A stretch of DNA of 47,267 nucleotides from Terriglobales bacterium (GTDB lineage: Bacteria > Acidobacteriota > Terriglobia > Terriglobales > Acidobacteriaceae): NCBI GenBank assembly GCA_035764005.1, contig DASTZZ010000117.1, positions 1 to 47,267 of the forward strand. The letters are read 5' to 3'. Each line of letters starts with the position of its first letter. Position 1 is the first letter of the stretch. The notes under the pieces are model-generated. The model saw nothing but the letters and a program-made list of their open reading frames with translations. It was not told the origin of the DNA and did no database searches. The translations under genes were made by a program, and so were the position numbers. Shown piece after piece: positions 8,427 through 16,769 of this stretch.

Positions 8427-8456
8427 TTGACTTCCGAGTTCTACCAGTGATATTTA
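8427..8456 (+). promoter_or_regulatory. Candidate promoter of the xylanase gene
   Basis: TTGACT (8427-8432) is followed by TATTTA (8451-8456) with an 18-base spacer (or ATATTT with 17). It leaves a leader of about 120 bases that contains a small hairpin, GTTCGC GAG GCGAAC (about 8475-8489). Confidence 0.4.
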
Positions 8457-8585
8457 CTGTATCCCGGATTTTGTTCGCGAGGCGAACAGCGGCTAAAGCG
8501 ATTTAGACGCGCCTTCGAAAGGGTCAGCGCCTGCGGGCTCGACCTCCGCAGTCGTTGCAAAATCTCCACAGCCGGAGAGGTCACC

Positions 8586-11500
8586 ATGTCGTGTTCTCGT
8601 CGTCGCTCACTCCTATCTTTTGCACTGACGTTTGCATTCATTCTGTCGTTGACGTGCCGAACTGCCCTCGCGCAGGTTGTAGGCACTTACGACTTCGATG
8701 ACGGAACAGCCGACGGATGGGTTTCATTTAACGGAGCAAGTACGCCGGTCGCGTCGAACGCGGCGGCATACAGCGGATCGGATAGTCTGCTGACAACGAC
8801 GAATACCAGTGGAGCGAGCAGCGGGCCGAGTATTTCGTTAAACGGCGTCCTGCAAGCCGGGGCCACGTACACGATCACCGGTTACGTGATGCTGACCAGT
8901 GGCGAAGCCGCCACGAATGCGAACTTCACGATTCAGCGCAGCGATCCCAATTGCTCGGGCGGGACGTGCTACGACACCGTAGGCAATTATCAGGTCCCGG
9001 TAAATGATTCCAGTTGGGCACAAATAGGCGGAACATTCAAGGCGTCTGCGACGGAAACGGGGGTGCGTCTCTACGCCCAGTTGGTAGGCCCGACCACGAC
9101 GCAGTCTTTTTATCTGGATCACGTCGTCATTACTGAGACGGCGCCGCCGCCGAGCGGGAACACTATCGCCCAATACACATTCGCCGATGGCGGTACTGAT
9201 GGATGGTTCCCGTTTGGCTCGCCAATTCTCTCGAATGTTGCCTCTCCGCTTGCCGATCCGAATAACGATGCACGCGACTTGCTCATCTCGAACCGTACGG
9301 CAGGCTTCATGGGACCGGCACTGAATTTGCTGAGCCTTAACCTGAAAGCCGGAGCAACCTATCAGGTTACCGCGTACGTATTGTTGGCGGCTTCCGACAG
9401 CAGCAATCCCACCGCCACGATGACAATTCAACGGAAAGACTGCTCGACCAACGGGACTTACAGCAACGTTGGAAACGGGCAGACGTTGTCGAGCACGGCG
9501 TGGACTAAATTGCAGGGCACTTTCAGCTTTACGGATGTGCCGGGTGCGCCGACGGGTTTGACTCTTTACATCCAGTCGAGCAGCGCCACGGACTCTTTCT
9601 ACATCGGCGATGTAACTATTAGCGAGATTGCGCTGCCTCCACCGGATCCAAGCCAGCAGGACAATACCGGCATCAGCACCAACTTTGAAGATGGAGGCGT
9701 TGACGGCTGGAGCTCGCGCTCAGGAAGTTCCACGGTAGCGAACAGCACCGCCGCTGCCCACACCGGGAGCCACAGTCTGCTGACCACCGGCAGAATCCAT
9801 AATTGGGATGGCCCTCAGATCAGCGTTAGTAACAAAATGTATAACGGATCGGTTTATAACATCAGCGGCTGGATCATGCTGCAGCCCACCGATGGCTCAA
9901 GTCACACCATAAACATGAGCCTCGAAGTGGCCTTGCAAGGGAACACGAACTACCCTTCAGTAACTTCTTATCCCGGCATCACGGTGCCTGCGGACGGTCA
10001 ATGGCACCAGATCAATGTCATGGGTTACAACATGTCCAGCTCGTACGATCCCGGGGCTGCGCACTTGTACTTCCAGACAGTTACGCCTTCGAGCGCTCCC
10101 GAGGATCTGGTGTCGTTTTATCTCGATGACTTCCAGCTGACCTATGTCGCGCCGCCAACGATCCAGACTGACATTCCGTCAATCTTTCAAACTTACGCGA
10201 ATGTCTTCCCGATCGGCGCCGCGGTTGATCCGACAGATGTTTCGGGTCCGCATGCGCAACTGCTGACCACGCACTTCAACAGCATCGTGTCAGGCAACGA
10301 TATGAAGTGGAGCTCAGTGGAAAGCACGAAGGGCTCCTTCAACTACGCAAATGCAGACCTGCAAGTGGGCGTTGCGGTCTGCCATGGAATGAAAGTGCGC
10401 GGACACAACCTGGTATGGGCGACCGGGGCGCAGACTCCGTCCTACGCAACTGGGGACGGCACCAGCTCGCCCGCAAACCAAGCGACCGTCATAGCTAACA
10501 TCCAGGAGCACATCAAAAACGAGGTGCAACACTTCGGAAATAAAGTGTATGCATGGGACGTGATCAACGAGCCACTTGATCCCAGCCAGCCCGATTGTCT
10601 AGTCCACGGGCCGTTTTATAAGGTGCTGGGGAAGAGCTACATCGATGTTGCATTGCAAGCCGCCCGGCAATATGCGCCTGCCGGCACCAAGCTCTTCATC
10701 AATGATTACAGCTCGTATGATCCAAATCGTCTTGCCTGCTTTGTGAACCTGATTACGGATCTGCGCTCGCGCGGTATTCCTATCGATGGGATTGGGCACG
10801 AGACGCACAACACCATCGACTACCCGTCGCCTGCAGCGATGGCTAACGCGTTCGATACTGTCCATCAAGCGTTTCCCGATCTCGATCAACAGGTAACCGA
10901 GCTCGATATGAGCGTTTACGATTTTGCCGATCTGTCGAATTACGGGCTCAATGTTCCTCCAGCTATTTTGGCGGAACAGGGCTGGCTCTATAAGCAGTAT
11001 TTCGACGTCTTCAAGGAAGCGGCGGTCAACGACAATCTCAAAGCTGTGACGTTCTGGGGAATGGCGGATGACGACACCTGGCTCGATGGCTTCCCAGTTT
11101 CCCGCACCAACTATCCACTGCCGTTCGACATGGGACTGCAAGCCAAGCCGGCATACTGGGGCATTGTTGACCCGACTCACCTGCCGGGATACGGCATGAC
11201 ATTCTCAGCGTCCCAAACCGCTCAAACAGTCGACAGGCGTACCGTGACTATAACCGCAACGGATGGAGACGTTGGGCCGGCTTATGGGACCCAACTCAAT
11301 GGGTTCACCCTGAAGCAGATTTCCGGCCCGCCGTGTACCCCGACTGTCACAGGCGTGACCGTAGGTGGCCAAGCGATCAAGCCGGGAACATTTCCGATTA
11401 ACCTTGGCGACATCCCGACCAGCGGCACGGCTAGCGCTTCATTCACGATCAGCATCGTGGGCTGCAATCCTGTAATGTCGCAATTCCAGTTGAGTGTGCC

Positions 11501-11594
11501 CTGGGGTTCGGCGGGCTATAAGAACCTCCCGCGCTACGACACGGGAACGTTTACGCAGACCATTAACTTCTATCGAGGCAATGGGCCGCAATAA
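8586..11594 (+). CDS. Secreted multidomain GH10 endo-1,4-beta-xylanase with three carbohydrate-binding modules
   Basis: 1002 residues; GGAGAGG six bases before the ATG fixes the start. A signal peptide (to about residue 29, ending TALAQ) is followed by three CBM4/9-like modules, starting near residues 31 (YDFDDGTADGW), 193 (YTFADGGTDGW) and 362 (NFEDGGVDGWSS). The GH10 barrel covers about 530-875. The acid/base is Glu662 in WDVINEPLD and the nucleophile is Glu772 in VTELDMSVYD; GNDMKWSSVES and FWGMADDDTWLDG are further signatures. Two usual subsite residues differ: the His after HxLVW is Ala (RGHNLVWATG), and the common GIGxQxH reads GIGHETH. The last 125 residues are beta-rich and unassigned. 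The protein would bind and cut xylan outside the cell. The gene is divergent from the GH105 gene. Confidence 0.92.
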   Translation: MSCSRRRSLLSFALTFAFILSLTCRTALAQVVGTYDFDDGTADGWVSFNGASTPVASNAAAYSGSDSLLTTTNTSGASSGPSISLNGVLQAGATYTITGYVMLTSGEAATNANFTIQRSDPNCSGGTCYDTVGNYQVPVNDSSWAQIGGTFKASATETGVRLYAQLVGPTTTQSFYLDHVVITETAPPPSGNTIAQYTFADGGTDGWFPFGSPILSNVASPLADPNNDARDLLISNRTAGFMGPALNLLSLNLKAGATYQVTAYVLLAASDSSNPTATMTIQRKDCSTNGTYSNVGNGQTLSSTAWTKLQGTFSFTDVPGAPTGLTLYIQSSSATDSFYIGDVTISEIALPPPDPSQQDNTGISTNFEDGGVDGWSSRSGSSTVANSTAAAHTGSHSLLTTGRIHNWDGPQISVSNKMYNGSVYNISGWIMLQPTDGSSHTINMSLEVALQGNTNYPSVTSYPGITVPADGQWHQINVMGYNMSSSYDPGAAHLYFQTVTPSSAPEDLVSFYLDDFQLTYVAPPTIQTDIPSIFQTYANVFPIGAAVDPTDVSGPHAQLLTTHFNSIVSGNDMKWSSVESTKGSFNYANADLQVGVAVCHGMKVRGHNLVWATGAQTPSYATGDGTSSPANQATVIANIQEHIKNEVQHFGNKVYAWDVINEPLDPSQPDCLVHGPFYKVLGKSYIDVALQAARQYAPAGTKLFINDYSSYDPNRLACFVNLITDLRSRGIPIDGIGHETHNTIDYPSPAAMANAFDTVHQAFPDLDQQVTELDMSVYDFADLSNYGLNVPPAILAEQGWLYKQYFDVFKEAAVNDNLKAVTFWGMADDDTWLDGFPVSRTNYPLPFDMGLQAKPAYWGIVDPTHLPGYGMTFSASQTAQTVDRRTVTITATDGDVGPAYGTQLNGFTLKQISGPPCTPTVTGVTVGGQAIKPGTFPINLGDIPTSGTASASFTISIVGCNPVMSQFQLSVPWGSAGYKNLPRYDTGTFTQTINFYRGNGPQ

Positions 11595-11658
11595 ACGATT
11601 TCCAGAGTGCTGGGCTTGGGAAAAAATCAAAGGCCGGGCACCCTGTAGGGAACTTGAG

Positions 11659-11698
11659 GCGAATCGGCTGATGGCTAAATCGCGAACGGCCGATTCGC
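11659..11698. terminator. Bidirectional terminator-like stem
   Basis: GCGAATCGGC (11659-11668) and GCCGATTCGC (11689-11698) form a perfect 10-bp stem with a 20-base loop. It lies between the convergent xylanase and Ig-like lipoprotein genes and has no strong T-run on either side. Confidence 0.55.
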
Positions 11699-12400
11699 TC
11701 ACTGAACCGTAAGTGTCGCTGATCCTGTAGCTCCGCTCGCTGTTGCAGTGATCGTCGTAGTCTGGCCGGTAGCGGAAGTGTTAAATGTTGCAGTTCCGGT
11801 ACTGCTTCCGATGGGAATGGCGGCGTTGCTGGAGGTCCACGTCGGCGTTACTGCTTGTCCGTTTGAATCAGTCGCAGTAAATGTCACCGAACCCACTGAC
11901 GACGAAACGGTAAACGTGCCGGATCCCAGCGGCGTGCAGAGTGCGCATGCAATAGTCAGGCCGTTCGATGTCTGGTTGCTGACCGTGAGCGTGGTGCTTG
12001 CGGTTTGATTTCCGGACTTTGCTGTGATGGTGGTACTTCCAACGGTGGTTCCCGCAGTTGCAAGGCCTGAGCTGTTAATTGTCGCGATGTTCGCCGAGGA
12101 GGATGACCACGTTACCGTCGATGAAAGATCCTTCGTGCTGTTGTCACCAAACGTGCCGGTAGCTGTGAACTGCTGTGTTTTGCTGGGTTGAATCGTCGGA
12201 TTATTCGGAGAGATTGTGATCGCTACCAGCGTGCCGGCGTCTGGGAAAAACTTCCCGCAACCCGCGGCACCAACTAACAACAGACTGATCGCGCAGAGCG
12301 CAACCAACTGAAGTTTTGTCCGAAGTAGTCTTATCGCTAATGCAAGCTTCGCGGCTTCGTGGCCGCGCAGCTCCGCAGCTTCTTCTTTCAACTTCAACAT
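11699..12400 (-). CDS. Probable lipoprotein with bacterial Ig-like (BIG2) domain
   Basis: 233 residues. A hydrophobic segment (about residues 30-46, LQLVALCAISLLLVGAAG) ends in AAGC, a plausible lipoprotein cleavage site. A BIG2-type Ig-like domain follows (LVAITISPNNPTIQPSKTQQFTATGTF, VTWSSSSANIATINSSGLATA, GSTTITAKSG), then a second Ser/Thr-rich beta region (VTPTWTSSNAAIP, ATFNTSATGQTTTITATA). It is likely a surface or outer-membrane protein with an adhesive or structural role, but the function is unknown. It is the last gene behind the met operon on the same strand after 79 bases. AGGAGG lies about 12 bases before the ATG, slightly far. The first 25 codons (EEAAELRGHEAAKLA) are encoded by a GAAGC-rich repeat like that near 41621-41813, so the true start may be later. 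Confidence 0.65.
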   Translation of the reverse strand: MLKLKEEAAELRGHEAAKLALAIRLLRTKLQLVALCAISLLLVGAAGCGKFFPDAGTLVAITISPNNPTIQPSKTQQFTATGTFGDNSTKDLSSTVTWSSSSANIATINSSGLATAGTTVGSTTITAKSGNQTASTTLTVSNQTSNGLTIACALCTPLGSGTFTVSSSVGSVTFTATDSNGQAVTPTWTSSNAAIPIGSSTGTATFNTSATGQTTTITATASGATGSATLTVQ

Positions 12401-12479
12401 TCGCGGTACACGCCTCCTGAGTCAATGAACGAAGCCACTGCCGGTTCCTGCAGAGAATTTGCAGCGCTTCGTCCTGTGC

Positions 12480-13652
12480 TCAACCGGCTGAGGCTCGCAG
12501 TTCAGGCACGCTCTCTGCAACTTCCAGGGCTTCGGTGAGATCGGCGATCAGATCGTCGGCATTTTCGATCCCGATGGAAAGTCGAATCAGATCTACCGGC
12601 AGCTGCCGTTGTGACGCAACCTGCGGCGGCACGCTCGCATGCGACATCCGACCCGGCAAGCTTACTGACGATTGTAGCCCGCCAAAGCTGACAGTGATGG
12701 GAAACAGCTTAAGCGATTCGACCACCTGTCGAGACGTTTCGATCGAGCCCGTCTCGAAGCTCACGACAGCCCCGTTTCCGCGTGCCTGCCGGACATGAAT
12801 TCCGAAGCTCTTCTTCTCCAGCAGCGATGGGTAATAGACGCGCTTCACGCCGGGATGGCTGCAAAGAAATTGCGCGATCTGAGCGGCATTGGCCTGTTGG
12901 CGCTCCAGGCGCACACTCAGAGTCTTGATTCCACGCAGCAGAAGATAAGAATCGAATGGTCCCAAAACGGCACCTTCGCCGTTTTGAATCAGGTACAGAT
13001 CTTCCGCAAGCTGCGCGTCGCGAACGATGACTGCTCCAGCAATCACGTCGCTGTGTCCGCAGAGGAACTTGGTCGCCGAGTGGACCACGATGTCGGCCCC
13101 AAGGGTCAGCGGATTTTGCAGGTAGGGAGAGAGCATGGTGTTATCGACGCAGAGTAGAGCATTGTGCTGATGGGCAACATGCGCCAAACCCGCGATATCG
13201 ACGACCTTCAGCAGCGGATTCGTGGGAGTCTCGATATGAACCAGACGAGTGCGCGGTCCAAAGGCTCGGACAAAGTCTTCTCCCGTTGTGCCCTGCACGT
13301 ATCGCACAGAAATCTCCGAGCGCTTCAGGATTTTCGAGAACAGGCGGCACGTCCCGCCGTACACGTCATCTACCGCGAGAATCTCGTCTCCAGGACGCAG
13401 CAGGCGAGTCACGGCGGCAAGCGCCGCGAGACCGCTGGCAAAGGCAAAGGCGCGGGTTCCATGTTCGAGCTCCGCGAGCTGCTGTTCCAAAACAGCACGA
13501 GTAGGATTGCCGCTTCGCGAATAGTCGTACTCGCTGAATTCGAGGGCGCCTTCTTGCTCGAAGGTGGCGGTCTGGTAAATCGGAGTCGTAATAGCGCGGT
13601 GCCGGTCGCCCGGACAACCGGCAGATTGAACCAATTTCGTATCGATTTTCAT
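12480..13652 (-). CDS. PLP-dependent trans-sulfuration enzyme, cystathionine beta-lyase-like
   Basis: 390 residues of the Cys/Met-metabolism PLP family (aspartate aminotransferase fold). Visible motifs are the N-terminal PIYQTATFEQEG, YSRSGNPTRAVLEQQLAELE, FASGLAALAAV, DDVYGGTCRLF, the ETPTNPLLKVVDI block, DNTMLSPYLQNPL, and the PLP-lysine site VHSATKFLCGHSD. SLPGRMSHASVP and LIRLSIGIENADDL close the protein. Members act as cystathionine gamma-synthase, beta-lyase or gamma-lyase, and sequence alone does not separate these safely. Because another family member heads the same operon, I infer that this one is the beta-lyase step giving homocysteine. The ATG overlaps the stop of the upstream aspartokinase-homoserine dehydrogenase gene by four bases, indicating translational coupling. 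Confidence 0.85.
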   Translation of the reverse strand: MKIDTKLVQSAGCPGDRHRAITTPIYQTATFEQEGALEFSEYDYSRSGNPTRAVLEQQLAELEHGTRAFAFASGLAALAAVTRLLRPGDEILAVDDVYGGTCRLFSKILKRSEISVRYVQGTTGEDFVRAFGPRTRLVHIETPTNPLLKVVDIAGLAHVAHQHNALLCVDNTMLSPYLQNPLTLGADIVVHSATKFLCGHSDVIAGAVIVRDAQLAEDLYLIQNGEGAVLGPFDSYLLLRGIKTLSVRLERQQANAAQIAQFLCSHPGVKRVYYPSLLEKKSFGIHVRQARGNGAVVSFETGSIETSRQVVESLKLFPITVSFGGLQSSVSLPGRMSHASVPPQVASQRQLPVDLIRLSIGIENADDLIADLTEALEVAESVPELRASAG

Positions 13653-15409
13653 AACGCTAACGCCTCCTCGCCTGCACCAACGGCGGCTGCTACTGCGATC
13701 TTTGCTGAGTGTTCTTGCTCATGCTCATCCGCGATCCGCCGCCGTCCGCGAACCAAGCTCCACAGATCGCCAAAAACGGCTTCCGTCGTCGGCCAGCGGC
13801 CTGCGCCCTTGCCGTGCAAGATGTGAGTCTTGTCTCCGGTGGTCGTTACGGCCACACAGTTCTCTTCGCGATTCGTATTCGCCAGAGCATGCCCTGCTTC
13901 GAGCACGACGGGTTTGACTTCCGCCGTGATGCGATCACCCTCGCGATGCAACGATCCAACGAGTCGCACGGCTGAGCCAGACTTGGATAAATCGAACACA
14001 TGTCGCGGGTCGATTTCGGTGATTCCGACGCGATGAACGGATGTAAACGGCAGGTCCACTCCGAATGCGGCGCGCGCGATCAGCACCAGCTTGCAAGCCA
14101 CGTCGCTGCCGTCGAGATCGGCCGACGGATCAGCTTCGGCCAGTCCGCACGTTTGGGCCTGTGCCACTGCCTGCTCGAAGGGAATACCGCGAGCAAGCTC
14201 GTGCAGGATGAAGTTCGTGGTGCCGTTGAGCACGCCTTCTACGGTCTGGATTTCGTGCTCACGAGCGATCCGATGAAGTGTTTCCAAAACGGGAACTGCG
14301 CCGCCGACTGCCGCTGAGCAGAGTAGCTCGACCCCGTTCTGTTCAGCGATCTGATGCAGCTCAGGATTATTGGCTAACGCAGCTTTGTTTGCGGTGACAA
14401 CGTGCTTACCCGCATTCAGCGCCGCGCGAATGCAATCGGCAGCCGGCTCGATACCTCCGAGGGCTTCGACAACGATGTCGCAGTCGCGATTCACGACATC
14501 CCAAACGTCGGTTGAAAGAAAGCTCTGTGGAACCGTCTCCTCAGGGCGATGCAGATTGCGAACCACGATCCCTACAACGTCGAACAACTCTGACTGAGCC
14601 GCAAGTTCCTGATACACGCCGTAACCGACGGTTCCCAAGCCTAATAGCGCTACGCGCACGCGATCGCGCTTTGCTCGCGCTGGAAAGAATCTGGTGCTCT
14701 CAGCTCCAACAATCGTCGCCTGCTCCGATGCGAGCGCCGCTACTTCGAAGCTCTGACTATGCTCGCGAGCGAAGCGCAGAGCTTTCTGCTGAATAATGCG
14801 CCCGCCGATCGCTAGCGCATCTTCCCAGGTCAAAGAGGCATAACACCGCGCAGAGCTCACGTGCGGATCGTGGTCATAGACGCCGTCAACGTCCTTGAGC
14901 AGCCGGCAACCGCCTCGGAGGTGAACAGCGAGAAAAAGGGCGCTTAAGTCTGAACCCCCACGGCCGAGAAGAGACGTTCGTCCATCCTGCATCTGGCCAA
15001 TGAAACCAGGCACAACGGCAACACGCGAGTTATCGAGGGCCTTGCGAATCGCGCCGACATTGAGGCGAACCGGTTCGGCGTTGAGCACGCGGCCGCTAGT
15101 ACGAAGGCCCAAACGTGAAGGATCAAACGCGCTCGCGGGAATTCCGGCGCGGTCGAGTGCCAGAGCGAGCAACGCCGCAGCGCGTTTTTCTCCCGTGGAG
15201 AGCAGAAGAGCGAGCGCCCCCTCTGGAGGCTGCTCGGAATATTCGCGGGCCGAGGCAAGGAGTTGATCGGTGGTCTTTCCAAAAGCGGAGACGACTGCCA
15301 CGACGGAGTATCCATCGCGCAGCCAGCGATAGATTTCGTGAACAGCGCGCGGCAGATCCGCCTCGCTGCGCAGCACCGAACTGCCGAACTTGAGGACAAT
15401 TACGCGCAT
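13649..15409 (-). CDS. Bifunctional aspartokinase-homoserine dehydrogenase lacking ACT domains (MetL/ThrA-like)
   Basis: 586 residues, far shorter than the roughly 810 of E. coli ThrA or MetL. Residues 1 to about 235 are an aspartokinase catalytic domain: VIVLKFGSSVLRSE, VSAFGKTTDQLL, STGEKRAAALL, and the ATP/aspartate loop LLGRGGSDLSALFLAVHL with LLKDVDGVYDHDP. A linker of about 20 residues follows, and the homoserine dehydrogenase begins near residue 251 with VRVALLGLGTVGYGVYQEL (first Gly of GLGTVG is 257). ALGGIEPAADCIRAALNAGK, VVTANKAALA, AAVGGAVPVLETLHR, VLNGTTNFIL and AEADPSADLDGSDVACKL complete it. No ACT regulatory domain fits between the halves. The protein would catalyse the first and third steps from aspartate to homoserine. 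Its ATG overlaps the upstream gene by 10 bases and its stop overlaps the next start. Confidence 0.92.
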   Translation of the reverse strand: MRVIVLKFGSSVLRSEADLPRAVHEIYRWLRDGYSVVAVVSAFGKTTDQLLASAREYSEQPPEGALALLLSTGEKRAAALLALALDRAGIPASAFDPSRLGLRTSGRVLNAEPVRLNVGAIRKALDNSRVAVVPGFIGQMQDGRTSLLGRGGSDLSALFLAVHLRGGCRLLKDVDGVYDHDPHVSSARCYASLTWEDALAIGGRIIQQKALRFAREHSQSFEVAALASEQATIVGAESTRFFPARAKRDRVRVALLGLGTVGYGVYQELAAQSELFDVVGIVVRNLHRPEETVPQSFLSTDVWDVVNRDCDIVVEALGGIEPAADCIRAALNAGKHVVTANKAALANNPELHQIAEQNGVELLCSAAVGGAVPVLETLHRIAREHEIQTVEGVLNGTTNFILHELARGIPFEQAVAQAQTCGLAEADPSADLDGSDVACKLVLIARAAFGVDLPFTSVHRVGITEIDPRHVFDLSKSGSAVRLVGSLHREGDRITAEVKPVVLEAGHALANTNREENCVAVTTTGDKTHILHGKGAGRWPTTEAVFGDLWSLVRGRRRIADEHEQEHSAKIAVAAAVGAGEEALAL

Positions 15410-16593
15410 GCCGCGCTCCTCTCGGTGCTACAGCTCTCGGCCTTCTCGAGCGCCTGCTCGAGATCGGCGATGATGTCCGAAGCGTCTTCGAGTCCAACCG
15501 ACAGCCGGATCAGTCCGTCAGGAATGCCGAGCGCAACGCGCGTCTCTGGCGGAATATCCGCGTGAGTCATGCTCGCGGGGTGCGTAATCAACGTCTCGGC
15601 CGCGCCGAGATTTTCCGCAAGCGAGCAAAGCTTTACGGATTTCATCAGTTCTAAGGCAGCCGGCGTGCCGCCATTCACCTCGAAGGAGAGCATTCCGCCG
15701 TGCGCAACGTGCTGACGGCAAGCTAGCTCGTACTGCGGAAACGAGCGCAGTCCGGGGTAGGAGACGCGTTGTACCGTTGGGTGCTGTTCAAGCCAGCTCG
15801 CAACCGTGAGTGCATTTTGGGAATGGCGTTCAAGACGCATGCTCAGCGTCTTCAGTCCGCGCTGAGTCAGCCACGATTCGAGTGGCGACTGAATACAGCC
15901 AATGGTCTTGCGCACGAGTCGGAAGCGCTCTAGCAGAGCTTCATCCTTCGTAGCGAGCGATCCGCCGACGGTGGCGTTGTGACCCTCGATGTACTTGGTA
16001 GTCGAAAGCACGCTGATGTCGGCGCCGAGCTCGAACACAGGCTGGAGCGCGGCGGTGAGAAAGGTGTTGTCAACGGCCAGCAACACGTCTGCTTTGCGGG
16101 CTACCGAAGAGACCGCCGCGATGTCAGTGAGTTTCAGAGTGGGATTCGCCGGCGTCTCGATGAAGATCAGTTTGGTCCGAGACTCCACCGCGGCGGCAAC
16201 TGCGGCAACGTTAGCTGTGTCGACAAAGCTTACCCGCGCTCCAAACCCTTCGAGCACCTGGCGAAAGAGACGGACGGTGCCGCCATACACAACGTCGGAA
16301 ATGATGACGTGATCGCCCTGTTTCAAAATGGAAAGGAAGAGCGTGCTTATTGCGGCCATGCCGGTAGAGAAGCAAAGGGTCGGCGCTGTCTCAAGCGATC
16401 CAAGAACATCTTCCAGCGCCGAAACCGTCGGATTGGCCGCACGCGAATAGGTGAATCCCTTGTGAACGCCAACTGCTTCCTGAACGAATGTCGTGGATTG
16501 ATAAATCGGGGTAAGGATGGCGCCGGTGGCGGAATCGGGGGGCTGCGTGCCGTGAATGGTCCGGGTACAAAGACCGCGATTGTCTGAAGACAT
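15400..16593 (-). CDS. PLP-dependent trans-sulfuration enzyme, cystathionine gamma-synthase-like
   Basis: 397 residues. Family motifs are TRTIHGTQPPDSATGAILTP, IYQSTTFVQE, YSRAANPTVSALEDVLGSLE, FSTGMAAISTLFLSILKQGD, DVVYGGTVRLFRQVLE, ETPANPTLKLTDI, DNTFLTAALQPVFELGADI, the PLP-lysine site LSTTKYIEGHNATVGGS, LGAAETLITHPASMTHADIP and LIRLSVGLEDASDII. It would join an activated homoserine to cysteine giving cystathionine (or take sulfide directly), in the cytoplasm. It heads a three-gene operon and has a strong site, CAGGAGGATTC, before the ATG at 16593. The gene order (synthase followed by aspartokinase-homoserine dehydrogenase) matches the E. coli metB-metL pair. A structured leader with a small Met-rich ORF lies directly upstream. 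Confidence 0.87.
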   Translation of the reverse strand: MSSDNRGLCTRTIHGTQPPDSATGAILTPIYQSTTFVQEAVGVHKGFTYSRAANPTVSALEDVLGSLETAPTLCFSTGMAAISTLFLSILKQGDHVIISDVVYGGTVRLFRQVLEGFGARVSFVDTANVAAVAAAVESRTKLIFIETPANPTLKLTDIAAVSSVARKADVLLAVDNTFLTAALQPVFELGADISVLSTTKYIEGHNATVGGSLATKDEALLERFRLVRKTIGCIQSPLESWLTQRGLKTLSMRLERHSQNALTVASWLEQHPTVQRVSYPGLRSFPQYELACRQHVAHGGMLSFEVNGGTPAALELMKSVKLCSLAENLGAAETLITHPASMTHADIPPETRVALGIPDGLIRLSVGLEDASDIIADLEQALEKAESCSTERSAACA

Positions 16594-16639
16594 GAATCCT
16601 CCTGCGTAAGCTATGAAATTTGCGCTGAAAATACGAAGA

Positions 16640-16659
16640 CCGCCGGGATCCCCAGGCGG
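16640..16659 (-). terminator. Candidate attenuator stem in the met-operon leader
   Basis: On the minus strand CCGCC (16659-16655) and GGCGG (16644-16640) form a GC-only stem around UGGGGAUCCC, followed by UCUUCGUAUUUUC. The U-tract is interrupted, so this is a weak intrinsic terminator at best. It lies 33 bases after the leader ORF stop and 46 bases before the first structural gene. Its left arm can instead pair with GGCGG inside the leader ORF (16721-16717). Confidence 0.45.
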
Positions 16660-16662
16660 CCG

Positions 16663-16760
16663 CTCACGTCAGGAAGGTTATTGCTCGACTCTCACGTTCC
16701 CGATGTGGACAGGTCACCGCCCGGGGTGCACATGCCCATATACATTCGGGTTCCTGTGAG
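16663..16760 (-). promoter_or_regulatory. Switchable stem-loop leader upstream of the trans-sulfuration operon
   Basis: On the minus strand CUCAC (16760-16756) pairs with GUGAG (16695-16691), and CCCGA (16750-16746) pairs with UCGGG (16703-16699). A GACU/AGUC pair extends the base, and UGUG/CACA with CACC/GGUG extend the top. The 10-base segment CUCACAGGAA (16760-16751) has a competing partner downstream, UUCCUG-ACG-UGAG (16675-16663), which gives ten pairs with a three-base bulge next to the attenuator stem. The two pairings exclude each other, or form a pseudoknot if only the internal-loop bases are used. The core motifs of the SAM-I and SAM-II riboswitches as I know them are absent. Confidence 0.6.
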
Positions 16761-16769
16761 AGGAGTCAT
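16692..16769 (-). CDS. Putative 25-residue leader peptide, Met- and Thr-rich
   Basis: The ORF runs from the ATG at 16769 to a TGA at 16692 and begins MTPLTGTRMYMGMCTPGGD. It has four Met (residues 1, 9, 11, 13), one Cys (14) and six Thr in 25 residues. GGGAG lies nine bases before the ATG. Met and Thr both derive from homoserine, whose synthesis the operon encodes, and Cys supplies the sulfur. The codons for Met 9-13 lie inside the apical part of the leader stem, and the stop codon overlaps the 3' strand of its base stem. This is the layout expected of ribosome-mediated attenuation. I do not recognise the peptide from a named family; the ORF could be accidental in a protein-free RNA switch. 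Confidence 0.55.
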   Translation of the reverse strand: MTPLTGTRMYMGMCTPGGDLSTSGT

